Origin: DASXTB01 sp036505615
GTDB lineage: Bacteria > Acidobacteriota > UBA6911 > JACQSX01
Assembly: GCA_036505615.1 (NCBI GenBank)
Contig: DASXTB010000157.1
Span: 1-14,362 of the forward strand
Length of the DNA stretch: 14,362 bases
Direction: 5' to 3'
In this document: positions 1 to 7,567 of the stretch, in pieces
Numbering within the stretch: position 1 is the first letter of the stretch
Layout of the letters: every line of letters begins with the position of its first letter
Program-made: the position numbers and the translations under genes
The notes under the pieces: model-generated
The model's input: only the letters and a program-made list of their open reading frames with translations
What the model was told of the DNA's origin: nothing
Databases searched by the model: none

Positions 1-2
1 AG

Positions 3-230
3 CAGCGAGGGGAACTACGACCGGACATCGACGTGGAAGCTGCCGCTGCTTTCTTCCTCTCCTCTCTGATTTTTTCCGTGTTGCTTATGGAACTGTTTGG
101 TGGCAAGTCAGTCGAGAGCGTTGATGATGATCGCCTCGTAAAGAGCATGTCAGAGTTGTTTTTGACCGGGGCTTTACGGCTGCCTGGCGGTGGCGATTCC
201 CTAGCCTTTACTGAAGCCAAACCGGAATGA
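3..230 (+). CDS. TetR-family transcriptional regulator, C-terminal fragment (5' end outside window)
   Basis: The reading frame is open from the window edge and ends at TGA 228-230, giving about 75 residues. It starts with a segment reading LRPDIDVEAAAAFF, then a hydrophobic helix (SSLIFSVLLMELFGG), then DDRLVKSMSELFLTGAL and a short polar tail. This is the usual end of a TetR C-terminal ligand-binding and dimerisation domain, where an 'LRPDxD-EAAA' helix leads into a final 'L-x-x-LFL-x-GL' helix. The DNA-binding helix-turn-helix would lie before the window and cannot be seen, so the assignment rests on the C-terminal pattern alone. A GTG at 33 could act as a start, but the coding pattern continues upstream of it, so I treat the gene as truncated by the window. 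The receptor gene follows on the same strand after 147 nt and may be its target. That is inference only. Confidence 0.6.
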   Translation, partial: QRGELRPDIDVEAAAAFFLSSLIFSVLLMELFGGKSVESVDDDRLVKSMSELFLTGALRLPGGGDSLAFTEAKPE

Positions 231-237
231 GTTCGCG

Positions 238-292
238 GTGGCGGCCCGGTTCCGTCGTTGCGAACCGGTGGAGTTCGCCGCCACAGCTTTTC
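238..292 (+). terminator. Nested hairpin with T-run after the TetR gene (terminator-like)
   Basis: Eight bases after the TetR stop codon, GTGGCGGC (238-245) pairs perfectly with GCCGCCAC (277-284). Directly inside it, CCGGTTC (246-252) pairs perfectly with GAACCGG (262-268). This gives 15 base pairs with an 8-nt bulge on the 3' side, followed by AGCTTTTC (285-292). Position and the short T-run suggest an intrinsic terminator for the regulator. The T-run is weak and the element also lies just upstream of the receptor gene, so a repeat element or an operator palindrome is also possible. Confidence 0.45.
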
Positions 293-367
293 GACCGGCA
301 TCACTAATCGGGAATGACCACGTTGCCCGAGCCAGATCTATGTTGGTGAACAGCTTCAGGACAGATC

Positions 368-374
368 GAGGAGG
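368..374 (+). promoter_or_regulatory. Ribosome binding site GAGGAGG before the TonB-dependent receptor
   Basis: A near-perfect Shine-Dalgarno sequence lies 3 nt before ATG 378 and 12 nt before the in-frame ATG 387. Neither spacing is ideal. Starting at 387 gives a cleaner signal peptide beginning MKRR, so the true start may be three codons downstream of the one listed. Confidence 0.6.
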
Positions 375-377
375 ATT

Positions 378-3300
378 ATGTTGGCTATGAAGCGCCGTGC
401 AGTTTACATCGTGCTTATTACTTTCTCTATGATATCGACCGCTTTCTCGCAATCGGCCACTGCCAGGTTGTACGGCACGGTCTTTGACCCTCAAAGACTA
501 GTTCTTCCAGGAGTCAGCATTCAAGTTCGCGAAGTAGGAACAGGGATCTTAAGGAACACTATTTCTGGTGCCGGCGGCTACTACGAAGTTCAGGGACTGC
601 TGCCGGGTGATTTTGAGGTGACGTGGGAATTGCCTGGTTTTAGCACCAGCAAAACCCAGGTCCATCTGGAGGTCAACCAGCAATTGAAGCTCGACCTGGA
701 CATGAAAGTAGGTGACATTGCCACCAGCGTCGTCGTCAACGCTTCGCCACCATTGCTCAATAGCCACGATGCGGCCCTTGGTACAGTTATCGATCAACAA
801 AAGATGGAGTCTTTACCCCTCAATGGGAGGCACTTCCTGGAACTCTCCTTGCTTACACCGGGCGTTCACACATCACACGGCGCCCAGATGGGGGATCGAA
901 ATCCCCTCTATTGGAGGCCGGGCCAAAACTCGGCCATCAGCGTGGGCGGCGGCCGAAGCAACAGCAACAACTATCTGCTCGACGGGACGATAAACACGGA
1001 TCCTACTTTCAATACGTACGTCATCAGCCTCTCACCCGACGTAGTACGGGAATTCCAAACGCAGAGTGGAACCTACTCAGCCGAATTCGGAACTGCAGGA
1101 ACGGGAGTAATCAACGTAGTCACTAAATCCGGAACTAACGAATTTCATGGCAGCCTATATGAATTTATCCGAAACAGCGTCCTCGATGCGCGCGAATTTA
1201 CCAGTCCCTCAAAACTGCCGCACTTTTCGCAGAACCAGTTTGGAGGGTCCATCGGCGGCCCCATCCAGAAGGAAAAGGCCTTTTTCTTTGGACACTACGA
1301 GGGTTTTCGCAGCGTCCAGGGAAAATCTGACATTATCACGGTTCCCTTGATGCCATTCAGAGGCGGAGATTTCCGTCGATATACTCCGATCTATGATCCA
1401 AAGACTACACGGTCGAACCCCTCTTTTGATCCTTCGAAGCCGACAAGTCCCAGCAACCCCGCATCGATTCGCGATCAGTTTCCAAACAACACTATCCCAC
1501 CGGACCGAATCAACCCGATCGCTCTGGTTGTGCTGCAACATTTTGTTCCAGCGCCGACGTTCGGCAACCAGCTGGCCAACAATTACGAGGACAACCGGGC
1601 GCAGCGCCTGAACAATGATCAGTACACTATCCGCGTGGATCGCACTCTTAAGAATGGCAGCCTCTTTGGCCGTTACAGCCTCAGCAACGAGGGCGGATTC
1701 ACTCCCGAAAATCTTCCCGGATTCGGGGCATTCCACGACAACCGGGTGCAAAATCTCACCATTTCTCATAACTGGGCCATATCGCCACGGTTGATCAATG
1801 ACCTTCATGTCGGACTGCAGCGGATGCGACTGCTCCGCGTAGCCGAGAACGGAAAGAACGGCAAGGATCTGGTGCGTGAACTGGGAATTCCCGGCGTCGG
1901 CTTTGGCGGCCCGGACGCCTACGGCTTGCCGCAGTTTGTTGTTCAGGGCTACACACCATTTGGTGATTCGCTTCTGGCAACTCCGGTGAGTTACTTCGAC
2001 ACCATGTATCAAGTCGGGGACAGCGTGGCTAAAACGGCAGGTTCCCATTCTCTTAAGTTTGGCGGTGACGTCCGCAGATTCCGCTGGAATATGCTCGGTT
2101 TCTTTCAGAATCGGGGGTTCTTTTCCTTCTCCTCCGGATTTACAACACGCACCGCGTCAAACGACGGAACCGGCAACGCCCTTGCCAGTTTCTTGTTGGG
2201 CTTGCCTGCAATCGCGACGCGCCAGGCGGGCATACCAAGCATGTACATGCGCCAGACCGGCTTCAATGGGTTTTTGCAGGACGACTGGCGGGTACGAAGA
2301 AATCTGACTATCAACCTGGGAATCCGGTACGAGATGGTTACGCCTCTGAAGGACATCCGCAAAGTTCTCAGCAATCTTGATTTCGTAGACGGCCACCCAG
2401 TCGCTTACCTGAGCGGCCAGAGCGGATACCCGACGGGGCTTCAGTTCGCCGACAAGAACAATGTCGCCCCACGGATCGGCTTTGCTTACTCGCCCGGAAA
2501 CCAACACTTTGTGGTGAGGGGAGGATACGGCGTCTTCTACGGAATGGACGACATGAACACCTGGTGCAACCAGGTGCACAACGTTCCTCTTGTGTTTCCC
2601 GAGACAAATCAAAGCGACAATTTCATTCCCTCGATCCCGAGTATCGGCTTTGGCCCGGCGATCTTGGGAAAGACCGTGGTCAGCTTTACGGGACTCGATC
2701 CCCACGGCAGAACTTCCTATATCCAGCAATACAGCCTCACGCTTGAGAGGCAGGTTGGCAAAAACGATCTGGTGCAGCTAGGCTATGCTGGCTCGGTAGG
2801 CCGCAAGCTGCAGCGGGCACACTTGAGGAATAACGCTACTCCTGCGCCAGGCCCGCTTGGACCGCGCCGGCCATTTCGCACGGTCTCTTTCGGGCCTGAA
2901 ACCCAACTGCCCCCGAATCTCCCTTTTGAAGTCCAGAGTTTGACCTTTCCAGTCTCTGCGATCAACATCCTCGAAAACTCCGCAAATTCCTCCTACAACA
3001 GCGGTTGGGTTTTGTGGAAGCATCAGCTCAGTCATGGTCTGTCGATTCTGACAAATTACACTTACTCGAGGAACCTGACGGATGCGCCCGCTTTTCGGTC
3101 GCCCGCCAACGAACCTGAGTTGCCCCAAAACAACAGCGACCTGGCGGCAGAAAAGGCGCTGGCTGGCTGCCATCTCAGTCATCGCTACGTGTTGAGCGCA
3201 AACTACGCACTTCCCATTCACACTGGCATGACACTGCTTGGCTGGAACTGGGCAGCCAATATCCTCGGGGATTGGAAGATCGCCACCATTTACCAGGCGC

Positions 3301-3728
3301 AGAGTGGCTTCCCGTTTACTATTTCAGTTTTTGGAGATACTGCGAATGCCGGCTCGATCTTGAACGCTCATCCGATCCGGGCCAATCAGCTTCCCGGCGT
3401 TGCAGTCTATCTTCCAAGTGATCAGCGTTCTGGAGACCACTGGTTCAATACGGCAGCGTTTGCAGCGCCACCTGCATTTGCTTTTGGAAACGTCGGCCGT
3501 AACACGGTTATCGGACCTTCGCTCCACAGCTGCGATCTCGCTTTGATTCGTGACCTGCGTCTGAAAGAAGCCCACCAACTGCAATTCCGCGCAGAGTTTT
3601 TCAACCTGCTTAATCACACCAACTTCAACACACCGAACCGGTACGTCAATACGCCGCAATTCGGTAGTGTCACCGAATCGGCAACACCCGCTCGTCAAAT
3701 TCAGTTCGCTTTGCGATATCGATTTTAA
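378..3728 (+). CDS. Oar-like TonB-dependent receptor with carboxypeptidase-regulatory-like domain
   Basis: This is an outer-membrane protein of 1116 residues, the usual size for the large receptors that are expanded in Acidobacteriota. Residues 1-25 form a signal peptide ending near TAFSQS. Residues about 29-108 form a carboxypeptidase-regulatory-like beta-sandwich (ARLYGTVFDP, GGYYEVQGLLPGDFEV). A plug domain follows at about 120-260, with the family signatures LPLNGRHFLEL, TPGV, GGGRSNSNNYLLDG and VINVVTKSGTNEFHG. The rest is a beta-barrel rich in alternating aromatic strands. The last residues, FALRYRF, end in phenylalanine, the usual signal for outer-membrane assembly by the BAM complex. 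Such receptors import bulky substrates, often glycans or their breakdown products, using TonB energy. The substrate cannot be read from the sequence. No SusD-like partner is adjacent. The 5' neighbour is the TetR-like fragment, a possible regulator. Confidence 0.93.
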   Translation: MLAMKRRAVYIVLITFSMISTAFSQSATARLYGTVFDPQRLVLPGVSIQVREVGTGILRNTISGAGGYYEVQGLLPGDFEVTWELPGFSTSKTQVHLEVNQQLKLDLDMKVGDIATSVVVNASPPLLNSHDAALGTVIDQQKMESLPLNGRHFLELSLLTPGVHTSHGAQMGDRNPLYWRPGQNSAISVGGGRSNSNNYLLDGTINTDPTFNTYVISLSPDVVREFQTQSGTYSAEFGTAGTGVINVVTKSGTNEFHGSLYEFIRNSVLDAREFTSPSKLPHFSQNQFGGSIGGPIQKEKAFFFGHYEGFRSVQGKSDIITVPLMPFRGGDFRRYTPIYDPKTTRSNPSFDPSKPTSPSNPASIRDQFPNNTIPPDRINPIALVVLQHFVPAPTFGNQLANNYEDNRAQRLNNDQYTIRVDRTLKNGSLFGRYSLSNEGGFTPENLPGFGAFHDNRVQNLTISHNWAISPRLINDLHVGLQRMRLLRVAENGKNGKDLVRELGIPGVGFGGPDAYGLPQFVVQGYTPFGDSLLATPVSYFDTMYQVGDSVAKTAGSHSLKFGGDVRRFRWNMLGFFQNRGFFSFSSGFTTRTASNDGTGNALASFLLGLPAIATRQAGIPSMYMRQTGFNGFLQDDWRVRRNLTINLGIRYEMVTPLKDIRKVLSNLDFVDGHPVAYLSGQSGYPTGLQFADKNNVAPRIGFAYSPGNQHFVVRGGYGVFYGMDDMNTWCNQVHNVPLVFPETNQSDNFIPSIPSIGFGPAILGKTVVSFTGLDPHGRTSYIQQYSLTLERQVGKNDLVQLGYAGSVGRKLQRAHLRNNATPAPGPLGPRRPFRTVSFGPETQLPPNLPFEVQSLTFPVSAINILENSANSSYNSGWVLWKHQLSHGLSILTNYTYSRNLTDAPAFRSPANEPELPQNNSDLAAEKALAGCHLSHRYVLSANYALPIHTGMTLLGWNWAANILGDWKIATIYQAQSGFPFTISVFGDTANAGSILNAHPIRANQLPGVAVYLPSDQRSGDHWFNTAAFAAPPAFAFGNVGRNTVIGPSLHSCDLALIRDLRLKEAHQLQFRAEFFNLLNHTNFNTPNRYVNTPQFGSVTESATPARQIQFALRYRF

Positions 3729-3854
3729 GGGTCGAACCTGTCGATGAACAGGCCGAGCATAGTCTGAAATGCGTCGAATGCTTGACTTCGTCATCGTCGG
3801 CTTTCTACAATCGATTCAGCGGTGCATTTTCTGTGGCAGGGCAGGAACGATCTT

Positions 3855-4052
3855 ATGGCCAGATCCCAGAAGCCAGTTTTGCTGTCTTGTCTTACCGCTT
3901 CGCTGGCGCTCGCCTCGCTGCAGAGAATGTCCGAAGCGCGTAACGCAAAGAAAGCGCTGGTGGATGAGGCACCACAGAAGGCGCCGACCGCGCAGAGTAC
4001 AGCGGCTCAGCGCCTTTTGTGTTTCTGGAACGAACAGTCCTTCTGCAATTAG
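3855..4052 (+). CDS. Possible small secreted protein (65 aa), unknown function
   Basis: This short frame begins at ATG 3855, eight bases after AGGA (3843-3846). The N-terminus looks like a signal sequence: MARSQK, then the hydrophobic stretch PVLLSCLTASLALASL. An Ala/Lys/Gln-rich segment follows, and the tail CFWNEQSFCN has two cysteines that could form a disulphide bond. The stop TAG (4050-4052) overlaps the stop of the minus-strand gene (4049-4051), so the two converge tail to tail. Codon choice looks plausible for this genome, but the frame is short and I recognise no family. The frame also stays open upstream to an ATG at 3822, which has a poorer ribosome binding site. It could be a chance frame. 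Confidence 0.35.
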   Translation: MARSQKPVLLSCLTASLALASLQRMSEARNAKKALVDEAPQKAPTAQSTAAQRLLCFWNEQSFCN

Positions 4053-4498
4053 ACGGGGACGACGAGACCTGATGCGTACTTGAGTTGAATGGATTGAACG
4101 CCCTTTAACATTTTAGCGATCTGGCGCAGCCGTTCCAGGAATGTCGGCACCAGCATGGCATCCGCTCTTACGCCGAATCGGGAATATTCCTCTTTAACCG
4201 CGATGTGAAGAAGTGCGATGGTTGCAGGGTCAACGCGCGAATAAACCATCACCCCGGCCAGATCGGGTCTTTCCTTCGAATCGGCCAGAGCGTAAAGTGT
4301 CTGCACTTCAGGAAGTTCCTCAACCTTCACGCGCAGCCGCCCATTGTTCAGGGAAATTCTGGGAACTCCATATTCGCGGATGGAATGGTGGATGCCGTTC
4401 AGAGCCTTTTTTTGAAGCGGGTTGAAAAACAGGAGTTTTTCGAGGTCCTCCAGATACTCGCTGGTCAGGCTGGAAGAAAAAGCGATTCTGCCTTTCAT
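4049..4498 (-). CDS. Small GNAT-like protein, function unknown
   Basis: This is a 149-residue cytoplasmic protein with no signal peptide or membrane helix. The middle reads LAGVMVYSRVDPATIALLHIAV, resembling the beta-strand pair of GNAT acetyltransferases ('G-x-V-x-Y... LLHIAV'). It is followed by a helix beginning KEEYSRFG, where GNATs usually carry an acetyl-CoA loop of the form R/Q-x-x-G-x-G/A. Here the loop reads SRFGVRAD and lacks the second glycine, so catalysis is doubtful and the family call is tentative. The start at 4498 lies 9 nt after the stop of the VWA gene, with only a weak purine stretch (GATAGAG) before it. Co-transcription and translational coupling with that gene are likely. 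A hypothetical protein of another alpha/beta fold remains possible. Confidence 0.65.
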   Translation of the reverse strand: MKGRIAFSSSLTSEYLEDLEKLLFFNPLQKKALNGIHHSIREYGVPRISLNNGRLRVKVEELPEVQTLYALADSKERPDLAGVMVYSRVDPATIALLHIAVKEEYSRFGVRADAMLVPTFLERLRQIAKMLKGVQSIQLKYASGLVVPV

Positions 4499-4507
4499 GC
4501 GTTTACT

Positions 4508-5509
4508 CTATCGTCTTGGCGCGAGATATCGTTCTCGAGCCCGCACAGAAACCTTTGCGAATCCCTCCGGCGGGTTGACTTGGACTCTAATGCGACGCCA
4601 CTTTCCGTCATAGGTGATGTTCGTAGGCGTGTAGCCAAGGACGTATTGATCGCGCAGTTCCGTGTAAACCAAATCGAAGTAGTAATCCAGTGAGTTGAGA
4701 TTGCGGGTAAAGAAGGCCCGCCCTCCCGTCAGGCTGGCAATTCCGTTCATAACGGCGCCACCATATGGCTGAGGAAAGGACGGCCAGATGGGGGGCCCGG
4801 CGGGTTTTAGGCCATGGCCAATGAAATAGATCTGCGCATTTGATTCCCCGGCCACTTCCCGTAAATCGGAGAAGCTATAGCGGCTGCTATTTTCAGCCCC
4901 GTCCGTTACGACAACAAGCGCCTTCCTGGCATTGTGAGCCTCTGATAGCTTCTGCAGTCCGGCGTAAACGGCATCATACAATGCCGTGCGTCCCCCGGCC
5001 CGCACCAGTCCGATTTGGTTGCGAATTTCAGCAGTGGCAGGCGTGAAATCCTGAGCCAGAGTGACCCGATCGTTAAACGTCATCAGAAAATATTCATCCT
5101 GCGGCGTCCCCTGCCGTAAGAACTTAACCACGGAATTTCTAGCAGAAACGAGATTGACGGCCATGCTCCCGCTGACATCAAAAATAATCCCGATACTGAG
5201 AGGAGCGCCATCACTGGAGAAATAGGTGATCGTTTGCTCTACCTTGTTTTCAAAAACCTTGAAATGCTCCTTTTCCAGCCCCCCCACACGATTGTTCAAA
5301 GAATCAGTCACCGAGGCACCCACGACCACCATCTCGACTTTACCTCTGAACAGTTGAGAATGTGGGGACGTGTGTGAGTCTTTCCCCGCGCTCAACGAGG
5401 AAAACGCCAACACGGCAGCAAGAGAATAGGACGACAGAGCCGGCTGGAGATTACGGAGAGTAGCTTTAGCAAAGTTGTGGGTCGGCCGACTAGGAAGAAA
5501 TCTCTGCAT
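4508..5509 (-). CDS. Secreted VWFA-related Acidobacterial-type protein
   Basis: With the start at 5509 the protein has 333 residues. The frame is open up to 5635, but ATG 5509 has GGGAG 10 nt upstream and puts a signal sequence (LSSYSLAAVLAFSSLSAG) near the N-terminus, so I chose it. An N-terminal beta domain (about 55-105, with VVVGASVTD and HFKVFENKVEQTI) leads into a von Willebrand A domain. The metal-binding MIDAS motif is complete: FDVSGSM at 110-116, the threonine in GGRTALYDA near 175, and VVTDGAEN near 202. The C-terminal segment (YVLGYTP to VRARERY) matches the conserved end of the TIGR03436 family. Proteins of this family are exported, metal-dependent binding proteins found in many copies in Acidobacteriota, and their ligands are mostly unknown. 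The GNAT-like gene lies 9 nt downstream. Confidence 0.9.
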   Translation of the reverse strand: MQRFLPSRPTHNFAKATLRNLQPALSSYSLAAVLAFSSLSAGKDSHTSPHSQLFRGKVEMVVVGASVTDSLNNRVGGLEKEHFKVFENKVEQTITYFSSDGAPLSIGIIFDVSGSMAVNLVSARNSVVKFLRQGTPQDEYFLMTFNDRVTLAQDFTPATAEIRNQIGLVRAGGRTALYDAVYAGLQKLSEAHNARKALVVVTDGAENSSRYSFSDLREVAGESNAQIYFIGHGLKPAGPPIWPSFPQPYGGAVMNGIASLTGGRAFFTRNLNSLDYYFDLVYTELRDQYVLGYTPTNITYDGKWRRIRVQVNPPEGFAKVSVRARERYLAPRR

Positions 5510-5569
5510 GCTTGCAATTCTCCCACGCTCTTTCAGGACGTGTGAAAAAGTTGATTTCTTCTGTACGGG

Positions 5570-5633
5570 CGACCCCGTGTGGTCGCTCGTTCTCCAATAA
5601 AAGCCGCGGGTCCGGGCGGCCACGCAGGGCCGC
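5570..5633 (-). repeat. Two tandem hairpins in the leader of the VWA gene (REP-like)
   Basis: CGACC (5570-5574) pairs with GGTCG (5581-5585) around a 6-nt loop. GCGGCC (5616-5621) pairs with GGCCGC (5628-5633) around another 6-nt loop. The second overlaps the 11-mer GCAGGGCCGCA (5624-5634), which recurs exactly at 14141-14151 in the terminal repeat region. The pair starts 61 nt upstream of the VWA start codon, so it is either a dispersed palindromic repeat or a structured 5' leader. Confidence 0.4.
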
Positions 5634-6320
5634 ACTTACAATTGAATTGATTTTTTCGCACCTTCTCACTTTGGCGCTACCGGGGCTCAACGGATCGACC
5701 ACACACTCAATTCTCGGGATTGGAGCCGAGTATAGGCTTACTTCGAAGAGTGTTCAATAGCGCCGCCATCTGCATGGGCAAAATGTAAGAGTTGCGCTTA
5801 CTAAGTACCACCGGAGGAAAAGTTTCAAGAAGAATTTCGGGAATTTCTGGAGCAGCCCGGTCTAGCGTTTGATGAACGGCATTTATGGTGACCGTCTTCT
5901 CGGCGCCCCCCAGCCACTGGACGCGGCCTTAGCTGCGAGGTGTCGCGGCCAGCGGGCAAGCCTCGCCGCTTGCAAGCGCTACGTTTACTGAGGGCTCAAC
6001 GCAGAGCCGTAGAGAGGCAATGTGCATAGGATTTACGATGCAAAGGGACAGAGAGGGACTCGGTTCCAAACATGATGAAATCTCTCTGCTTACAGGATTG
6101 CTTGGGTTCCCGAGACGCTCATGGATCTTATGAAGCAAGACTGGATAGCGCTATTCAGAGCGCGCGAGAAATTCAGGCGCAAATTTCGTTGTACCAATGA
6201 GTTAACCTAAGTCTCCCAGAGGCGAGCATTGTTGGGCACGGTACTTGCTAGTTGTTCGTCTGTCTAAGGGCTCTGTCTGCTTACTTGGCTTCCAAAGAAA
6301 AAGAGTTGGCGTTGATTCAC
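5634..6320. other. Gene-poor intergenic stretch between divergent transcription units
   Basis: I see no convincing gene here. The region should hold the divergent promoters of the VWA unit (minus) and the 6333 gene (plus), but no clear -35/-10 pair stands out. Three small inverted repeats are visible. GCAAG (5956-5960) pairs with CTTGC (5969-5973). GCGCT (6148-6152) pairs with AGCGC (6159-6163). GAAATT (6168-6173) pairs with AATTTC (6182-6187). The short frames here have no ribosome binding sites or recognisable domains. Confidence 0.5.
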
Positions 6321-6325
6321 AGGAG
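6321..6325 (+). promoter_or_regulatory. Ribosome binding site AGGAG that fixes the start at 6333
   Basis: AGGAG lies 7 nt before ATG 6333, which opens a textbook signal peptide. This is much better than anything in front of the downstream GTG codons at 6432 and 6438. It shows that translation was meant to begin at 6333, upstream of the in-frame TGA at 6411. Confidence 0.75.
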
Positions 6326-6332
6326 ACACGTG

Positions 6333-7388
6333 ATGAAAAGATACATCCCGGTTCTGGTTGTAGCCTCTCTCCTCTTTGCTGCATTTCAGCAAGTGTCATG
6401 GGCCCAGGGTTGAATCCTCGCTCGACAAGGCGTGCCCGTGATTGGCGCGGAAGGAAGCCCTTACCTAGCAAAAGGAAAATGGCAAATATTTACCGGTTAT
6501 CGATTCCAGCGATCGGACCGGCATTTCGTTGGTAAGGAAGAACAAAAGCAGAGATATACCATAGGCAACGAAGTAATCAACACCATCAACCTGGTGGACT
6601 TTGCGGCCACTTATGCCTTCAACCAGCGGTTCAGCCTCACTGCCAGCGCTCCGCTGTTGTTTGCAAACCGAAACCAAGCCGTCACATCTGCCGGAAAAGT
6701 AGTGGGGCGTTTCTCTACTCAAGGCAATGGAATCGGCGATTTGAGCGTGACGGCAAGAACCTGGCTCCTTAAGCCCACCAGCCACGCCAACGAGAATATC
6801 GCTATCGGACTAGGCGTGAAATTTCCCACGGGGAATTCGGGCGTGCGGGACACATTTCAGACGCTGGCAGGTCCCGTCGAGCGCACGATCGATCAGTCAG
6901 TGCAGCCCGGAGATGGCGGGTACGGTATCGTTCTGGAAGGCCAAGCCTTCAAGTACATGTGGAAGACCACCTTCTCAATAGCCGGCGTTTACTTGCTCAA
7001 CCCTAAAAACACCAATGGTGTGCCAACCTTCCGCAGCAATCCTTACGAACAGGTGATGTCGGTAACTGATCAATATTTGGTTCGCGTTGGCGCGGCAGTC
7101 CCTGTGATTCCCGAATACGGTTTGGCCTTGACCTTTGGAGGACGGATTGAAGGGGTACCAATTTGGGACCTGATCGGAGGCAGTGATGGATTTCGACGCC
7201 CCGGGTATGCCGTAAGCCTGGAGCCCGGCTTCATCTACTCGAGAGGCGCCAACTCCTATTCGTTGACAGCACCCTTCGCTGTGTCGAGAGATCGCTCCAG
7301 GAGCGTTGCGGACAGGAAAGTGGGAGGCCACGGAGATGCGGCATTTGCCGATTACGTGATTCTCTTCGGTTATTCGCGGCGCTTTTGA
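6333..7388 (+). CDS. Outer-membrane beta-barrel protein (Phenol_MetA_deg/transporter-like), interrupted by in-frame TGA at codon 27
   Basis: From ATG 6333, codons 1-26 encode a clear signal peptide: MKRY, a hydrophobic core VLVVASLLFAAF, and cleavage after SWA. Codon 27 is TGA (6411-6413). The same frame then continues for 325 codons to the stop at 7388. The mature part starts about QGVPVIGAEGSPYL and shows amphipathic strands (WQIFTGYRF, FAATYAFNQRFSLTASAPLLF, GIGDLSVTARTWLL, IAIGLGVKFPTGNS) and a C-terminal YSRRF. This resembles the barrel family used for putative hydrophobic-substrate transporters, but the substrate is unknown. If translation restarts at GTG 6432, the 318-residue product lacks a signal and would not reach the outer membrane. 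So the gene is a recent pseudogene, a sequence error, or is read through. The mature frame looks intact. The porin gene follows after 179 nt. Confidence 0.75.
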
Positions 7389-7512
7389 ATGTGCCAGTGA
7401 CGATCAGTCCAGCTTAGTTACTGGAACACCGGTAAGGCAGGCGGGCTTCACGCCGACTCAGTGTTTTGATTCGCAGCTTCAAACCCTGGTCGGCATGAGC
7501 CTTCAGGAAGCT

Positions 7513-7541
7513 TTGCTTGGCCAACGGGAAAATGATCTAAT
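7513..7541 (+). promoter_or_regulatory. Possible sigma70-type promoter of the porin gene
   Basis: TTGCTT (7513-7518) and TCTAAT (7536-7541) are separated by 17 nt. The -10 box matches TATAAT at 5 of 6 positions and the -35 box matches TTGACA at 3 of 6. It would place transcription start about 20 nt before GTG 7568. Acidobacterial promoter consensus may differ, so this is a weak call. Confidence 0.35.
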
Positions 7542-7555
7542 GGTTCAAATTTCCC

Positions 7556-7560
7556 GGAGG
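7556..7560 (+). promoter_or_regulatory. Ribosome binding site GGAGG supporting the GTG start at 7568
   Basis: GGAGG lies 7 nt before GTG 7568. The frame is closed upstream by TAA at 7538-7540. An out-of-frame ATG at 7566 overlaps the GTG and opens only four codons before TAA. Confidence 0.65.
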
Positions 7561-7567
7561 CTGGCAT

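Noticed and set aside
1209..2048. 279-residue minus-strand frame inside the receptor gene
   Set aside because: It is antisense to a clearly coding region and has no recognisable domain or start signal.
4205..4693. Plus-strand frame antisense to the GNAT-like and VWA genes
   Set aside because: It crosses the junction of two supported genes and shows no family motif.
5805..5888. Short open run with a protein-like sequence (PEEKFQEEFREFLEQP)
   Set aside because: It follows TAA 5802-5804, has no start codon, is under 30 codons and has no GC bias at third positions. It may be a gene relic, but nothing supports coding.
6411..6413. TGA as a selenocysteine codon
   Set aside because: It lies right after the signal peptidase site of a barrel protein, where a catalytic selenocysteine makes no sense, and no convincing SECIS-like hairpin follows.
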